From assembly GCA_028752905.1 (NCBI GenBank), contig JAQNBH010000022.1, forward strand, positions 496,001 to 560,000: DNA of 64,000 nt, given 5' to 3'. Every line of letters begins with the position of its first letter. Position 1 is the first letter of the stretch. A program made the position numbers and the translations under genes. The notes under the pieces are model-generated. The model did not search any database, had not been told where the DNA came from, and saw only the letters and a list, made by a program, of their open reading frames with translations. The DNA comes from Cladorhizidae sp. MBARI D1340-BT2 (taxonomy: Eukaryota > Porifera > Demospongiae > Poecilosclerida > Cladorhizidae). Below are positions 38,580-53,094 of this stretch, piece after piece.

Positions 38580-39486
38580 TTGATATCAACAGAGAGCACA
38601 GGGAGAGACCTATCTTAATAGCTATATATCAAGTTTATACAGTGAAGTGTGGAGAATCTATGAAGCTAACCTGTTTAGCATCAAGATAGAGAACACATAG
38701 AGAAACCTATCTTGTGATTCTATGTATGCAGAATATACGGATGTTTGGTATCAAGAGAGAGAACAGAGAGAGGCCTACCTTTAGAGCTATATATCAAGTC
38801 TATTCAGTGAAGTGTGGAGAATCTATGAAGCTAACATGTTTAGCTCAAGATAGAGAACACTGAGAGATACCTATCTTGCAAGTCCATTACAGTGAAGTGT
38901 GCAGAATATATGGATGTTTGGTATCAAGAGAGAGCACTTAGAGAGTCCTATCTTAATAGCTATACATCAAGTCTATTCAGTGAAGTGTGGATAATCTACG
39001 AAGCTAACATGTTTAGCATCAAGTAAGAGTACAATTCATAACTGCCCTAATTAACAAGACCAAAGTCCCAGATTTTGTCAACTGATAGAGAAGGCCCTTA
39101 TCTGCAACATGTCAACAGATTATCAATAAATGTAGTGGTTTTTCACTGGCAGGCCACCGCTTTGGCAACTGGAAAACGCCAGGAAAGATCGCAAACCTTA
39201 ACACTTCAAATCACCATAACTTGCTAATACTTAGAGTACTCAAAATTTTGGCACGTACAAAAGACAGATAATTAGAAGGGCTATCCGGTGATATAAAAAT
39301 TTCTTTTTTGGGTAAAGTGTAGAAAAGTTATGAGCTTTACGGCAAAATAACAAGATTTTGGGGGGGGAAATGAGAAACATATAGACCCAATTAGGGCAAA
39401 TATCAAGATAGAGAACACATAATGAAACCTATCATTCGAATCATATCAAGTCCATTACAGTGAAGTGTGCAGAATATTATGGATGT
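38580..39486. repeat. Unit 46, long 907 bp, tail a
   Basis: Plain tail-a unit; T4G8A3. Confidence 0.97.
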
Positions 39487-40394
39487 TTGATATCAACAGA
39501 GAGCACAGGGAGAGACCTATCTTAATAGCTATATATCAAGTTTATACAGTGAAGTGTGGAGAATCTATGAAGCTAACCTCTTTAGCATCAAGATAGAGAA
39601 CACATAGAGAAACCTATCTTGTGATTCTATGTATGCAGAATATACGGATGTTTGGTATCAAGAGAGAGAACAGAGAGAGGCCTACCTTTAGAGCTATATA
39701 TCAAGTCTATTCAGTGAAGTGTGGAGAATCTATGAAGCTAACATGTTTAGCTCAAGATAGAGAACACTGAGAGATACCTATCTTGCAAGTCCATTACAGT
39801 GAAGTGTGCAGAATATATGGATGTTTGGTATCAAGAGAGAGCACTTAGAGAGTCCTATCTTAATAGCTATACATCAAGTCTATTCAGTGAAGTGTGGATA
39901 ATCTACGAAGCTAACATGTTTAGCATCAAGTAAGAGTACAATTCATAACTGCCCTAATTAACAAGACCAAAGTCCCAGATTTTGTCAACTGATAGAGAAG
40001 GCCCTTATCTGCAACATGTCAACAGATTATCAATAAATGTAGTGGTTTTTCACTGGCAGGCCACCGCTTTGGCAACTGGAAAACGCCAGGAAAGATCGCA
40101 AACCTTAACACTTCAAATCACCATAACTTGCTAATACTTAGAGTACTCAAAATTTTGGCACGTACAAAAGACAGATAATCAGAAGGGCTATCCGTTGATA
40201 TAAAATTTATCTTTTTTGAGTAAAGTGTAGAAAAGTTATGAGCTTTACGGCAAAATAACAAGATTTTTGGGGGGGAAATGAGAAACATATAGACCAAATT
40301 AGGGCAAATATCAAGATAGAGAACACATAATGAAACCTATCATTCGAATCATATCAAGTCCATTACAGTGAAGTGTGCAGAATATTATGGATGT
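39487..40394. repeat. Unit 47, long 908 bp, tail b
   Basis: M2; tail b with ggcacg and agaagggc; T5G7A3. Confidence 0.97.
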
Positions 40395-41301
40395 TTGATA
40401 TCAACAGAGAGCACAGGGAGAGACCTATCTTAATAGCTATATATCAAGTTTATACAGTGAAGTGTGGAGAATCTATGAAGCTAACCTGTTTAGCATCAAG
40501 ATAGAGAACACATAGAGAAACCTATCTTGTGATTCTATGTATGCAGAATATACGGATGTTTGGTATCAAGAGAGAGAACAGAGAGAGGCCTACCTTTAGA
40601 GCTATATATCAAGTCTATTCAGTGAAGTGTGGAGAATCTATGAAGCTAACATGTTTAGCTCAAGATAGAGAACACTGAGAGATACCTATCTTGCAAGTCC
40701 ATTACAGTGAAGTGTGCAGAATATATGGATGTTTGGTATCAAGAGAGAGCACTTAGAGAGTCCTATCTTAATAGCTATACATCAAGTCTATTCAGTGAAG
40801 TGTGGATAATCTACGAAGCTAACATGTTTAGCATCAAGTAAGAGTACAATTCATAACTGCCCTAATTAACAAGACCAAAGTCCCAGATTTTGTCAACTGA
40901 TAGAGAAGGCCCTTATCTGCAACATGTCAACAGATTATCAATAAATGTAGTGGTTTTTCACTTGCAGGCCACCGCTTTGGCAACTGGAAAACGCCAGGAA
41001 AGATCGCAAACCTTAACACTTCAAATCACCATAACTTTCTAATACTTAGAGTACTCAAAATTTTGGCACGTACAAAAGACAGATAATTAGAAGGGCTATC
41101 CGGTGATATAAAAATTTCTTTTTTGGGTAAAGTGTAGAAAAGTTATGAGCTTTACGGCAAAATAACAAGATTTTGGGGGGGGAAATGAGAAACATATAGA
41201 CCCAATTAGGGCAAATATCAAGATAGAGAACACATAATGAAACCTATCATTCGAATCATATCAAGTCCATTACAGTGAAGTGTGCAGAATATTATGGATG
41301 T
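40395..41301. repeat. Unit 48, long 907 bp, M5 (extra)
   Basis: M5; T4G8A3. One of only two M5 units (with 43) not preceded by an M6 unit; it breaks the tetramer register. Confidence 0.97.
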
Positions 41302-42208
41302 TTGATATCAACAGAGAGCACAGGGAGAGACCTATCTTAATAGCTATATATCAAGTTTATACAGTGAAGTGTGGAGAATCTATGAAGCTAACCTGTTTAG
41401 CATCAAGATAGAGAACACATAGAGAAACCTATCTTGTGATTCTATGTATGCAGAATATACGGATGTTTGGTATCAAGAGAGAGAACAGAGAGAGGCCTAC
41501 CTTTAGAGCTATATATCAAGTCTATTCAGTGAAGTGTGGAGAATCTATGAAGCTAACATGTTTAGCTCAAGATAGAGAACACTGAGAGATACCTATCTTG
41601 CAAGTCCATTACAGTGAAGTGTGCAGAATATATGGATGTTTGGTATCAAGAGAGAGCACTTAGAGAGTCCTATCTTAATAGCTATACATCAAGTCTATTC
41701 AGTGAAGTGTGGATAATCTACGAAGCTAACATGTTTAGCATCAAGTAAGAGTACAATTCATAACTGCCCTAATTAACAAGACCAAAGTCCCAGATTTTGT
41801 CAACTGATAGAGAAGGCCCTTATCTGCAACATGTCAACAGATTATCAATAAATGTAGTGGTTTTTCACTGGCAGGCCACCGCTTTGGCAACTGGAAAACG
41901 CCAGGAAAGATCGCAAACCTTAACACTTCAAATCACCATAACTTGCTAATACTTAGAGTACTCAAAATTTTGGCACGTACAAAAGACAGATAATTAGAAG
42001 GGCTATCCGGTGATATAAAAATTTCTTTTTTGGGTAAAGTGTAGAAAAGTTATGAGCTTTACGGCAAAATAACAAGATTTTGGGGGGGAAAATGAGAAAC
42101 ATATAGACCCAATTAGGGCAAATATCAAGATAGAGAACACATAATAAAACCTATCATTCGAATCATATCAAGTCCATTACAGTGAAGTGTGCAGAATATT
42201 ATGGATGT
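41302..42208. repeat. Unit 49, long 907 bp, M6
   Basis: Tail a; M6; T4G7A4. Confidence 0.97.
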
Positions 42209-43115
42209 TTGATATCAACAGAGAGCACAGGGAGAGACCTATCTTAATAGCTATATATCAAGTTTATACAGTGAAGTGTGGAGAATCTATGAAGCTAACC
42301 TGTTTAGCATCAAGATAGAGAACACATAGAGAAACCTATCTTGTGATTCTATGTATGCAGAATATACGGATGTTTGGTATCAAGAGAGAGAACAGAGAGA
42401 GGCCTACCTTTAGAGCTATATATCAAGTCTATTCAGTGAAGTGTGGAGAATCTATGAAGCTAACATGTTTAGCTCAAGATAGAGAACACTGAGAGATACC
42501 TATCTTGCAAGTCCATTACAGTGAAGTGTGCAGAATATATGGATGTTTGGTATCAAGAGAGAGCACTTAGAGAGTCCTATCTTAATAGCTATACATCAAG
42601 TCTATTCAGTGAAGTGTGGATAATCTACGAAGCTAACATGTTTAGCATCAAGTAAGAGTACAATTCATAACTGCCCTAATTAACAAGACCAAAGTCCCAG
42701 ATTTTGTCAACTGATAGAGAAGGCCCTTATCTGCAACATGTCAACAGATTATCAATAAATGTAGTGGTTTTTCACTTGCAGGCCACCGCTTTGGCAACTG
42801 GAAAACGCCAGGAAAGATCGCAAACCTTAACACTTCAAATCACCATAACTTTCTAATACTTAGAGTACTCAAAATTTTGGCACGTACAAAAGACAGATAA
42901 TTAGAAGGGCTATCCGGTGATATAAAAATTTCTTTTTTGGGTAAAGTGTAGAAAAGTTATGAGCTTTACGGCAAAATAACAAGATTTTGGGGGGGGAAAT
43001 GAGAAACATATAGACCCAATTAGGGCAAATATCAAGATAGAGAACACATAATGAAACCTATCATTCGAATCATATCAAGTCCATTACAGTGAAGTGTGCA
43101 GAATATTATGGATGT
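42209..43115. repeat. Unit 50, long 907 bp, M5
   Basis: M5; tail a; T4G8A3. Confidence 0.97.
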
Positions 43116-44022
43116 TTGATATCAACAGAGAGCACAGGGAGAGACCTATCTTAATAGCTATATATCAAGTTTATACAGTGAAGTGTGGAGAATCTATGAA
43201 GCTAACCTGTTTAGCATCAAGATAGAGAACACATAGAGAAACCTATCTTGTGATTCTATGTATGCAGAATATACGGATGTTTGGTATCAAGAGAGAGAAC
43301 AGAGAGAGGCCTACCTTTAGAGCTATATATCAAGTCTATTCAGTGAAGTGTGGAGAATCTATGAAGCTAACATGTTTAGCTCAAGATAGAGAACACTGAG
43401 AGATACCTATCTTGCAAGTCCATTACAGTGAAGTGTGCAGAATATATGGATGTTTGGTATCAAGAGAGAGCACTTAGAGAGTCCTATCTTAATAGCTATA
43501 CATCAAGTCTATTCAGTGAAGTGTGGATAATCTACGAAGCTAACATGTTTAGCATCAAGTAAGAGTACAATTCATAACTGCCCTAATTAACAAGACCAAA
43601 GTCCCAGATTTTGTCAACTGATAGAGAAGGCCCTTATCTGCAACATGTCAACAGATTATCAATAAATGTAGTGGTTTTTCACTGGCAGGCCACCGCTTTG
43701 GCAACTGGAAAACGCCAGGAAAGATCGCAAACCTTAACACTTCAAATCACCATAACTTGCTAATACTTAGAGTACTCAAAATTTTGGCACGTACAAAAGA
43801 CAGATAATTAGAAGGGCTATCCGGTGATATAAAAATTTCTTTTTTGGGTAAAGTGTAGAAAAGTTATGAGCTTTACGGCAAAATAACAAGATTTTGGGGG
43901 GGGAAATGAGAAACATATAGACCCAATTAGGGCAAATATCAAGATAGAGAACACATAATGAAACCTATCATTCGAATCATATCAAGTCCATTACAGTGAA
44001 GTGTGCAGAATATTATGGATGT
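43116..44022. repeat. Unit 51, long 907 bp, tail a
   Basis: Plain tail-a unit; T4G8A3. Confidence 0.97.
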
Positions 44023-44930
44023 TTGATATCAACAGAGAGCACAGGGAGAGACCTATCTTAATAGCTATATATCAAGTTTATACAGTGAAGTGTGGAGAAT
44101 CTATGAAGCTAACCTCTTTAGCATCAAGATAGAGAACACATAGAGAAACCTATCTTGTGATTCTATGTATGCAGAATATACGGATGTTTGGTATCAAGAG
44201 AGAGAACAGAGAGAGGCCTACCTTTAGAGCTATATATCAAGTCTATTCAGTGAAGTGTGGAGAATCTATGAAGCTAACATGTTTAGCTCAAGATAGAGAA
44301 CACTGAGAGATACCTATCTTGCAAGTCCATTACAGTGAAGTGTGCAGAATATATGGATGTTTGGTATCAAGAGAGAGCACTTAGAGAGTCCTATCTTAAT
44401 AGCTATACATCAAGTCTATTCAGTGAAGTGTGGATAATCTACGAAGCTAACATGTTTAGCATCAAGTAAGAGTACAATTCATAACTGCCCTAATTAACAA
44501 GACCAAAGTCCCAGATTTTGTCAACTGATAGAGAAGGCCCTTATCTGCAACATGTCAACAGATTATCAATAAATGTAGTGGTTTTTCACTGGCAGGCCAC
44601 CGCTTTGGCAACTGGAAAACGCCAGGAAAGATCGCAAACCTTAACACTTCAAATCACCATAACTTGCTAATACTTAGAGTACTCAAAATTTTGGTACGTA
44701 CAAAAGACAGATAATCAGAAGGGCTATCCGTTGATATAAAATTTATCTTTTTTGAGTAAAGTGTAGAAAAGTTATGAGCTTTACGGCAAAATAACAAGAT
44801 TTTTGGGGGGGAAATGAGAAACATATAGACCAAATTAGGGCAAATATCAAGATAGAGAACACATAATGAAACCTATCATTCGAATCATATCAAGTCCATT
44901 ACAGTGAAGTGTGCAGAATATTATGGATGT
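44023..44930. repeat. Unit 52, long 908 bp, tail b
   Basis: M2; tail b with ggtacg but agaagggc, intermediate between b and b'; T5G7A3. Confidence 0.97.
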
Positions 44931-45837
44931 TTGATATCAACAGAGAGCACAGGGAGAGACCTATCTTAATAGCTATATATCAAGTTTATACAGTGAAGTG
45001 TGGAGAATCTATGAAGCTAACCTGTTTAGCATCAAGATAGAGAACACATAGAGAAACCTATCTTGTGATTCTATGTATGCAGAATATACGGATGTTTGGT
45101 ATCAAGAGAGAGAACAGAGAGAGGCCTACCTTTAGAGCTATATATCAAGTCTATTCAGTGAAGTGTGGAGAATCTATGAAGCTAACATGTTTAGCTCAAG
45201 ATAGAGAACACTGAGAGATACCTATCTTGCAAGTCCATTACAGTGAAGTGTGCAGAATATATGGATGTTTGGTATCAAGAGAGAGCACTTAGAGAGTCCT
45301 ATCTTAATAGCTATACATCAAGTCTATTCAGTGAAGTGTGGATAATCTACGAAGCTAACATGTTTAGCATCAAGTAAGAGTACAATTCATAACTGCCCTA
45401 ATTAACAAGACCAAAGTCCCAGATTTTGTCAACTGATAGAGAAGGCCCTTATCTGCAACATGTCAACAGATTATCAATAAATGTAGTGGTTTTTCACTGG
45501 CAGGCCACCGCTTTGGCAACTGGAAAACGCCAGGAAAGATCGCAAACCTTAACACTTCAAATCACCATAACTTGCTAATACTTAGAGTACTCAAAATTTT
45601 GGCACGTACAAAAGACAGATAATTAGAAGGGCTATCCGGTGATATAAAAATTTCTTTTTTGGGTAAAGTGTAGAAAAGTTATGAGCTTTACGGCAAAATA
45701 ACAAGATTTTGGGGGGGAAAATGAGAAACATATAGACCCAATTAGGGCAAATATCAAGATAGAGAACACATAATAAAACCTATCATTCGAATCATATCAA
45801 GTCCATTACAGTGAAGTGTGCAGAATATTATGGATGT
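44931..45837. repeat. Unit 53, long 907 bp, M6
   Basis: Tail a; M6; T4G7A4. Confidence 0.97.
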
Positions 45838-46744
45838 TTGATATCAACAGAGAGCACAGGGAGAGACCTATCTTAATAGCTATATATCAAGTTTATACAG
45901 TGAAGTGTGGAGAATCTATGAAGCTAACCTGTTTAGCATCAAGATAGAGAACACATAGAGAAACCTATCTTGTGATTCTATGTATGCAGAATATACGGAT
46001 GTTTGGTATCAAGAGAGAGAACAGAGAGAGGCCTACCTTTAGAGCTATATATCAAGTCTATTCAGTGAAGTGTGGAGAATCTATGAAGCTAACATGTTTA
46101 GCTCAAGATAGAGAACACTGAGAGATACCTATCTTGCAAGTCCATTACAGTGAAGTGTGCAGAATATATGGATGTTTGGTATCAAGAGAGAGCACTTAGA
46201 GAGTCCTATCTTAATAGCTATACATCAAGTCTATTCAGTGAAGTGTGGATAATCTACGAAGCTAACATGTTTAGCATCAAGTAAGAGTACAATTCATAAC
46301 TGCCCTAATTAACAAGACCAAAGTCCCAGATTTTGTCAACTGATAGAGAAGGCCCTTATCTGCAACATGTCAACAGATTATCAATAAATGTAGTGGTTTT
46401 TCACTTGCAGGCCACCGCTTTGGCAACTGGAAAACGCCAGGAAAGATCGCAAACCTTAACACTTCAAATCACCATAACTTTCTAATACTTAGAGTACTCA
46501 AAATTTTGGCACGTACAAAAGACAGATAATTAGAAGGGCTATCCGGTGATATAAAAATTTCTTTTTTGGGTAAAGTGTAGAAAAGTTATGAGCTTTACGG
46601 CAAAATAACAAGATTTTGGGGGGGGAAATGAGAAACATATAGACCCAATTAGGGCAAATATCAAGATAGAGAACACATAATGAAACCTATCATTCGAATC
46701 ATATCAAGTCCATTACAGTGAAGTGTGCAGAATATTATGGATGT
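45838..46744. repeat. Unit 54, long 907 bp, M5
   Basis: M5; tail a; T4G8A3. Confidence 0.97.
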
Positions 46745-47651
46745 TTGATATCAACAGAGAGCACAGGGAGAGACCTATCTTAATAGCTATATATCAAGTT
46801 TATACAGTGAAGTGTGGAGAATCTATGAAGCTAACCTGTTTAGCATCAAGATAGAGAACACATAGAGAAACCTATCTTGTGATTCTATGTATGCAGAATA
46901 TACGGATGTTTGGTATCAAGAGAGAGAACAGAGAGAGGCCTACCTTTAGAGCTATATATCAAGTCTATTCAGTGAAGTGTGGAGAATCTATGAAGCTAAC
47001 ATGTTTAGCTCAAGATAGAGAACACTGAGAGATACCTATCTTGCAAGTCCATTACAGTGAAGTGTGCAGAATATATGGATGTTTGGTATCAAGAGAGAGC
47101 ACTTAGAGAGTCCTATCTTAATAGCTATACATCAAGTCTATTCAGTGAAGTGTGGATAATCTACGAAGCTAACATGTTTAGCATCAAGTAAGAGTACAAT
47201 TCATAACTGCCCTAATTAACAAGACCAAAGTCCCAGATTTTGTCAACTGATAGAGAAGGCCCTTATCTGCAACATGTCAACAGATTATCAATAAATGTAG
47301 TGGTTTTTCACTGGCAGGCCACCGCTTTGGCAACTGGAAAACGCCAGGAAAGATCGCAAACCTTAACACTTCAAATCACCATAACTTGCTAATACTTAGA
47401 GTACTCAAAATTTTGGCACGTACAAAAGACAGATAATTAGAAGGGCTATCCGGTGATATAAAAATTTCTTTTTTGGGTAAAGTGTAGAAAAGTTATGAGC
47501 TTTACGGCAAAATAACAAGATTTTGGGGGGGAAAATGAGAAACATATAGACCCAATTAGGGCAAATATCAAGATAGAGAACACATAATAAAACCTATCAT
47601 TCGAATCATATCAAGTCCATTACAGTGAAGTGTGCAGAATATTATGGATGT
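46745..47651. repeat. Unit 55, long 907 bp, M6
   Basis: Tail a; M6; T4G7A4. Confidence 0.97.
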
Positions 47652-48558
47652 TTGATATCAACAGAGAGCACAGGGAGAGACCTATCTTAATAGCTATATA
47701 TCAAGTTTATACAGTGAAGTGTGGAGAATCTATGAAGCTAACCTGTTTAGCATCAAGATAGAGAACACATAGAGAAACCTATCTTGTGATTCTATGTATG
47801 CAGAATATACGGATGTTTGGTATCAAGAGAGAGAACAGAGAGAGGCCTACCTTTAGAGCTATATATCAAGTCTATTCAGTGAAGTGTGGAGAATCTATGA
47901 AGCTAACATGTTTAGCTCAAGATAGAGAACACTGAGAGATACCTATCTTGCAAGTCCATTACAGTGAAGTGTGCAGAATATATGGATGTTTGGTATCAAG
48001 AGAGAGCACTTAGAGAGTCCTATCTTAATAGCTATACATCAAGTCTATTCAGTGAAGTGTGGATAATCTACGAAGCTAACATGTTTAGCATCAAGTAAGA
48101 GTACAATTCATAACTGCCCTAATTAACAAGACCAAAGTCCCAGATTTTGTCAACTGATAGAGAAGGCCCTTATCTGCAACATGTCAACAGATTATCAATA
48201 AATGTAGTGGTTTTTCACTTGCAGGCCACCGCTTTGGCAACTGGAAAACGCCAGGAAAGATCGCAAACCTTAACACTTCAAATCACCATAACTTTCTAAT
48301 ACTTAGAGTACTCAAAATTTTGGCACGTACAAAAGACAGATAATTAGAAGGGCTATCCGGTGATATAAAAATTTCTTTTTTGGGTAAAGTGTAGAAAAGT
48401 TATGAGCTTTACGGCAAAATAACAAGATTTTGGGGGGGGAAATGAGAAACATATAGACCCAATTAGGGCAAATATCAAGATAGAGAACACATAATGAAAC
48501 CTATCATTCGAATCATATCAAGTCCATTACAGTGAAGTGTGCAGAATATTATGGATGT
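47652..48558. repeat. Unit 56, long 907 bp, M5
   Basis: M5; tail a; T4G8A3. Confidence 0.97.
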
Positions 48559-49465
48559 TTGATATCAACAGAGAGCACAGGGAGAGACCTATCTTAATAG
48601 CTATATATCAAGTTTATACAGTGAAGTGTGGAGAATCTATGAAGCTAACCTGTTTAGCATCAAGATAGAGAACACATAGAGAAACCTATCTTGTGATTCT
48701 ATGTATGCAGAATATACGGATGTTTGGTATCAAGAGAGAGAACAGAGAGAGGCCTACCTTTAGAGCTATATATCAAGTCTATTCAGTGAAGTGTGGAGAA
48801 TCTATGAAGCTAACATGTTTAGCTCAAGATAGAGAACACTGAGAGATACCTATCTTGCAAGTCCATTACAGTGAAGTGTGCAGAATATATGGATGTTTGG
48901 TATCAAGAGAGAGCACTTAGAGAGTCCTATCTTAATAGCTATACATCAAGTCTATTCAGTGAAGTGTGGATAATCTACGAAGCTAACATGTTTAGCATCA
49001 AGTAAGAGTACAATTCATAACTGCCCTAATTAACAAGACCAAAGTCCCAGATTTTGTCAACTGATAGAGAAGGCCCTTATCTGCAACATGTCAACAGATT
49101 ATCAATAAATGTAGTGGTTTTTCACTGGCAGGCCACCGCTTTGGCAACTGGAAAACGCCAGGAAAGATCGCAAACCTTAACACTTCAAATCACCATAACT
49201 TGCTAATACTTAGAGTACTCAAAATTTTGGCACGTACAAAAGACAGATAATTAGAAGGGCTATCCGGTGATATAAAAATTTCTTTTTTGGGTAAAGTGTA
49301 GAAAAGTTATGAGCTTTACGGCAAAATAACAAGATTTTGGGGGGGAAAATGAGAAACATATAGACCCAATTAGGGCAAATATCAAGATAGAGAACACATA
49401 ATGAAACCTATCATTCGAATCATATCAAGTCCATTACAGTGAAGTGTGCAGAATATTATGGATGT
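48559..49465. repeat. Unit 57, long 907 bp, tail a
   Basis: Plain tail-a unit; T4G7A4 where its counterparts (46, 51, 61) have T4G8A3. Confidence 0.97.
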
Positions 49466-50373
49466 TTGATATCAACAGAGAGCACAGGGAGAGACCTATC
49501 TTAATAGCTATATATCAAGTTTATACAGTGAAGTGTGGAGAATCTATGAAGCTAACCTGTTTAGCATCAAGATAGAGAACACATAGAGAAACCTATCTTG
49601 TGATTCTATGTATGCAGAATATACGGATGTTTGGTATCAAGAGAGAGAACAGAGAGAGGCCTACCTTTAGAGCTATATATCAAGTCTATTCAGTGAAGTG
49701 TGGAGAATCTATGAAGCTAACATGTTTAGCTCAAGATAGAGAACACTGAGAGATACCTATCTTGCAAGTCCATTACAGTGAAGTGTGCAGAATATATGGA
49801 TGTTTGGTATCAAGAGAGAGCACTTAGAGAGTCCTATCTTAATAGCTATACATCAAGTCTATTCAGTGAAGTGTGGATAATCTACGAAGCTAACATGTTT
49901 AGCATCAAGTAAGAGTACAATTCATAACTGCCCTAATTAACAAGACCAAAGTCCCAGATTTTGTCAACTGATAGAGAAGGCCCTTATCTGCAACATGTCA
50001 ACAGATTATCAATAAATGTAGTGGTTTTTCACTGGCAGGCCACCGCTTTGGCAACTGGAAAACGCCAGGAAAGATCGCAAACCTTAACACTTCAAATCAC
50101 CATAACTTGCTAATACTTAGAGTACTCAAAATTTTGGTACGTACAAAAGACAGATAATCAGAAGAGCTATCCGTTGATATAAAATTTATCTTTTTTGAGT
50201 AAAGTGTAGAAAAGTTATGAGCTTTACGGCAAAATAACAAGATTTTTGGGGGGGAAATGAGAAACATATAGACCAAATTAGGGCAAATATCAAGATAGAG
50301 AACACATAATGAAACCTATCATTCGAATCATATCAAGTCCATTACAGTGAAGTGTGCAGAATATTATGGATGT
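49466..50373. repeat. Unit 58, long 908 bp, b' without M2
   Basis: Tail b' and T5G7A3, but the common acctgtttag at the A1 end. This is the reciprocal chimera type of units 32 and 43. Confidence 0.97.
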
Positions 50374-51280
50374 TTGATATCAACAGAGAGCACAGGGAGA
50401 GACCTATCTTAATAGCTATATATCAAGTTTATACAGTGAAGTGTGGAGAATCTATGAAGCTAACCTGTTTAGCATCAAGATAGAGAACACATAGAGAAAC
50501 CTATCTTGTGATTCTATGTATGCAGAATATACGGATGTTTGGTATCAAGAGAGAGAACAGAGAGAGGCCTACCTTTAGAGCTATATATCAAGTCTATTCA
50601 GTGAAGTGTGGAGAATCTATGAAGCTAACATGTTTAGCTCAAGATAGAGAACACTGAGAGATACCTATCTTGCAAGTCCATTACAGTGAAGTGTGCAGAA
50701 TATATGGATGTTTGGTATCAAGAGAGAGCACTTAGAGAGTCCTATCTTAATAGCTATACATCAAGTCTATTCAGTGAAGTGTGGATAATCTACGAAGCTA
50801 ACATGTTTAGCATCAAGTAAGAGTACAATTCATAACTGCCCTAATTAACAAGACCAAAGTCCCAGATTTTGTCAACTGATAGAGAAGGCCCTTATCTGCA
50901 ACATGTCAACAGATTATCAATAAATGTAGTGGTTTTTCACTGGCAGGCCACCGCTTTGGCAACTGGAAAACGCCAGGAAAGATCGCAAACCTTAACACTT
51001 CAAATCACCATAACTTGCTAATACTTAGAGTACTCAAAATTTTGGCACGTACAAAAGACAGATAATTAGAAGGGCTATCCGGTGATATAAAAATTTCTTT
51101 TTTGGGTAAAGTGTAGAAAAGTTATGAGCTTTACGGCAAAATAACAAGATTTTGGGGGGGAAAATGAGAAACATATAGACCCAATTAGGGCAAATATCAA
51201 GATAGAGAACACATAATAAAACCTATCATTCGAATCATATCAAGTCCATTACAGTGAAGTGTGCAGAATATTATGGATGT
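50374..51280. repeat. Unit 59, long 907 bp, M6
   Basis: Tail a; M6; T4G7A4. Confidence 0.97.
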
Positions 51281-52187
51281 TTGATATCAACAGAGAGCAC
51301 AGGGAGAGACCTATCTTAATAGCTATATATCAAGTTTATACAGTGAAGTGTGGAGAATCTATGAAGCTAACCTGTTTAGCATCAAGATAGAGAACACATA
51401 GAGAAACCTATCTTGTGATTCTATGTATGCAGAATATACGGATGTTTGGTATCAAGAGAGAGAACAGAGAGAGGCCTACCTTTAGAGCTATATATCAAGT
51501 CTATTCAGTGAAGTGTGGAGAATCTATGAAGCTAACATGTTTAGCTCAAGATAGAGAACACTGAGAGATACCTATCTTGCAAGTCCATTACAGTGAAGTG
51601 TGCAGAATATATGGATGTTTGGTATCAAGAGAGAGCACTTAGAGAGTCCTATCTTAATAGCTATACATCAAGTCTATTCAGTGAAGTGTGGATAATCTAC
51701 GAAGCTAACATGTTTAGCATCAAGTAAGAGTACAATTCATAACTGCCCTAATTAACAAGACCAAAGTCCCAGATTTTGTCAACTGATAGAGAAGGCCCTT
51801 ATCTGCAACATGTCAACAGATTATCAATAAATGTAGTGGTTTTTCACTTGCAGGCCACCGCTTTGGCAACTGGAAAACGCCAGGAAAGATCGCAAACCTT
51901 AACACTTCAAATCACCATAACTTTCTAATACTTAGAGTACTCAAAATTTTGGCACGTACAAAAGACAGATAATTAGAAGGGCTATCCGGTGATATAAAAA
52001 TTTCTTTTTTGGGTAAAGTGTAGAAAAGTTATGAGCTTTACGGCAAAATAACAAGATTTTGGGGGGGGAAATGAGAAACATATAGACCCAATTAGGGCAA
52101 ATATCAAGATAGAGAACACATAATGAAACCTATCATTCGAATCATATCAAGTCCATTACAGTGAAGTGTGCAGAATATTATGGATGT
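51281..52187. repeat. Unit 60, long 907 bp, M5
   Basis: M5; tail a; T4G8A3. Confidence 0.97.
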
Positions 52188-53094
52188 TTGATATCAACAG
52201 AGAGCACAGGGAGAGACCTATCTTAATAGCTATATATCAAGTTTATACAGTGAAGTGTGGAGAATCTATGAAGCTAACCTGTTTAGCATCAAGATAGAGA
52301 ACACATAGAGAAACCTATCTTGTGATTCTATGTATGCAGAATATACGGATGTTTGGTATCAAGAGAGAGAACAGAGAGAGGCCTACCTTTAGAGCTATAT
52401 ATCAAGTCTATTCAGTGAAGTGTGGAGAATCTATGAAGCTAACATGTTTAGCTCAAGATAGAGAACACTGAGAGATACCTATCTTGCAAGTCCATTACAG
52501 TGAAGTGTGCAGAATATATGGATGTTTGGTATCAAGAGAGAGCACTTAGAGAGTCCTATCTTAATAGCTATACATCAAGTCTATTCAGTGAAGTGTGGAT
52601 AATCTACGAAGCTAACATGTTTAGCATCAAGTAAGAGTACAATTCATAACTGCCCTAATTAACAAGACCAAAGTCCCAGATTTTGTCAACTGATAGAGAA
52701 GGCCCTTATCTGCAACATGTCAACAGATTATCAATAAATGTAGTGGTTTTTCACTGGCAGGCCACCGCTTTGGCAACTGGAAAACGCCAGGAAAGATCGC
52801 AAACCTTAACACTTCAAATCACCATAACTTGCTAATACTTAGAGTACTCAAAATTTTGGCACGTACAAAAGACAGATAATTAGAAGGGCTATCCGGTGAT
52901 ATAAAAATTTCTTTTTTGGGTAAAGTGTAGAAAAGTTATGAGCTTTACGGCAAAATAACAAGATTTTGGGGGGGGAAATGAGAAACATATAGACCCAATT
53001 AGGGCAAATATCAAGATAGAGAACACATAATGAAACCTATCATTCGAATCATATCAAGTCCATTACAGTGAAGTGTGCAGAATATTATGGATGT
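52188..53094. repeat. Unit 61, long 907 bp, tail a
   Basis: Plain tail-a unit; T4G8A3. Confidence 0.97.

Larger units (their letters stand above)
36766..40394. repeat. Long tetramer HOR, copy 2
   Basis: Units 44-47, 3629 bp: M6, M5, T4G8A3, then M2/tail b. It is followed by one extra M5 unit (48) that interrupts the series. Confidence 0.9.
41302..44930. repeat. Long tetramer HOR, copy 3
   Basis: Units 49-52, 3629 bp, same order as copy 2. The last unit differs from unit 47 by ggtacg for ggcacg. Confidence 0.9.
44931..46744. repeat. Long tetramer HOR, half copy
   Basis: Units 53-54 (M6, M5) stand without the third and fourth members before the next M6 unit begins, as expected after an out-of-register exchange by two units. 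Confidence 0.82.
46745..50373. repeat. Long tetramer HOR, copy 4
   Basis: Units 55-58, 3629 bp. The third unit has T4G7A4 instead of T4G8A3, and the fourth has tail b' but lacks M2. Confidence 0.88.
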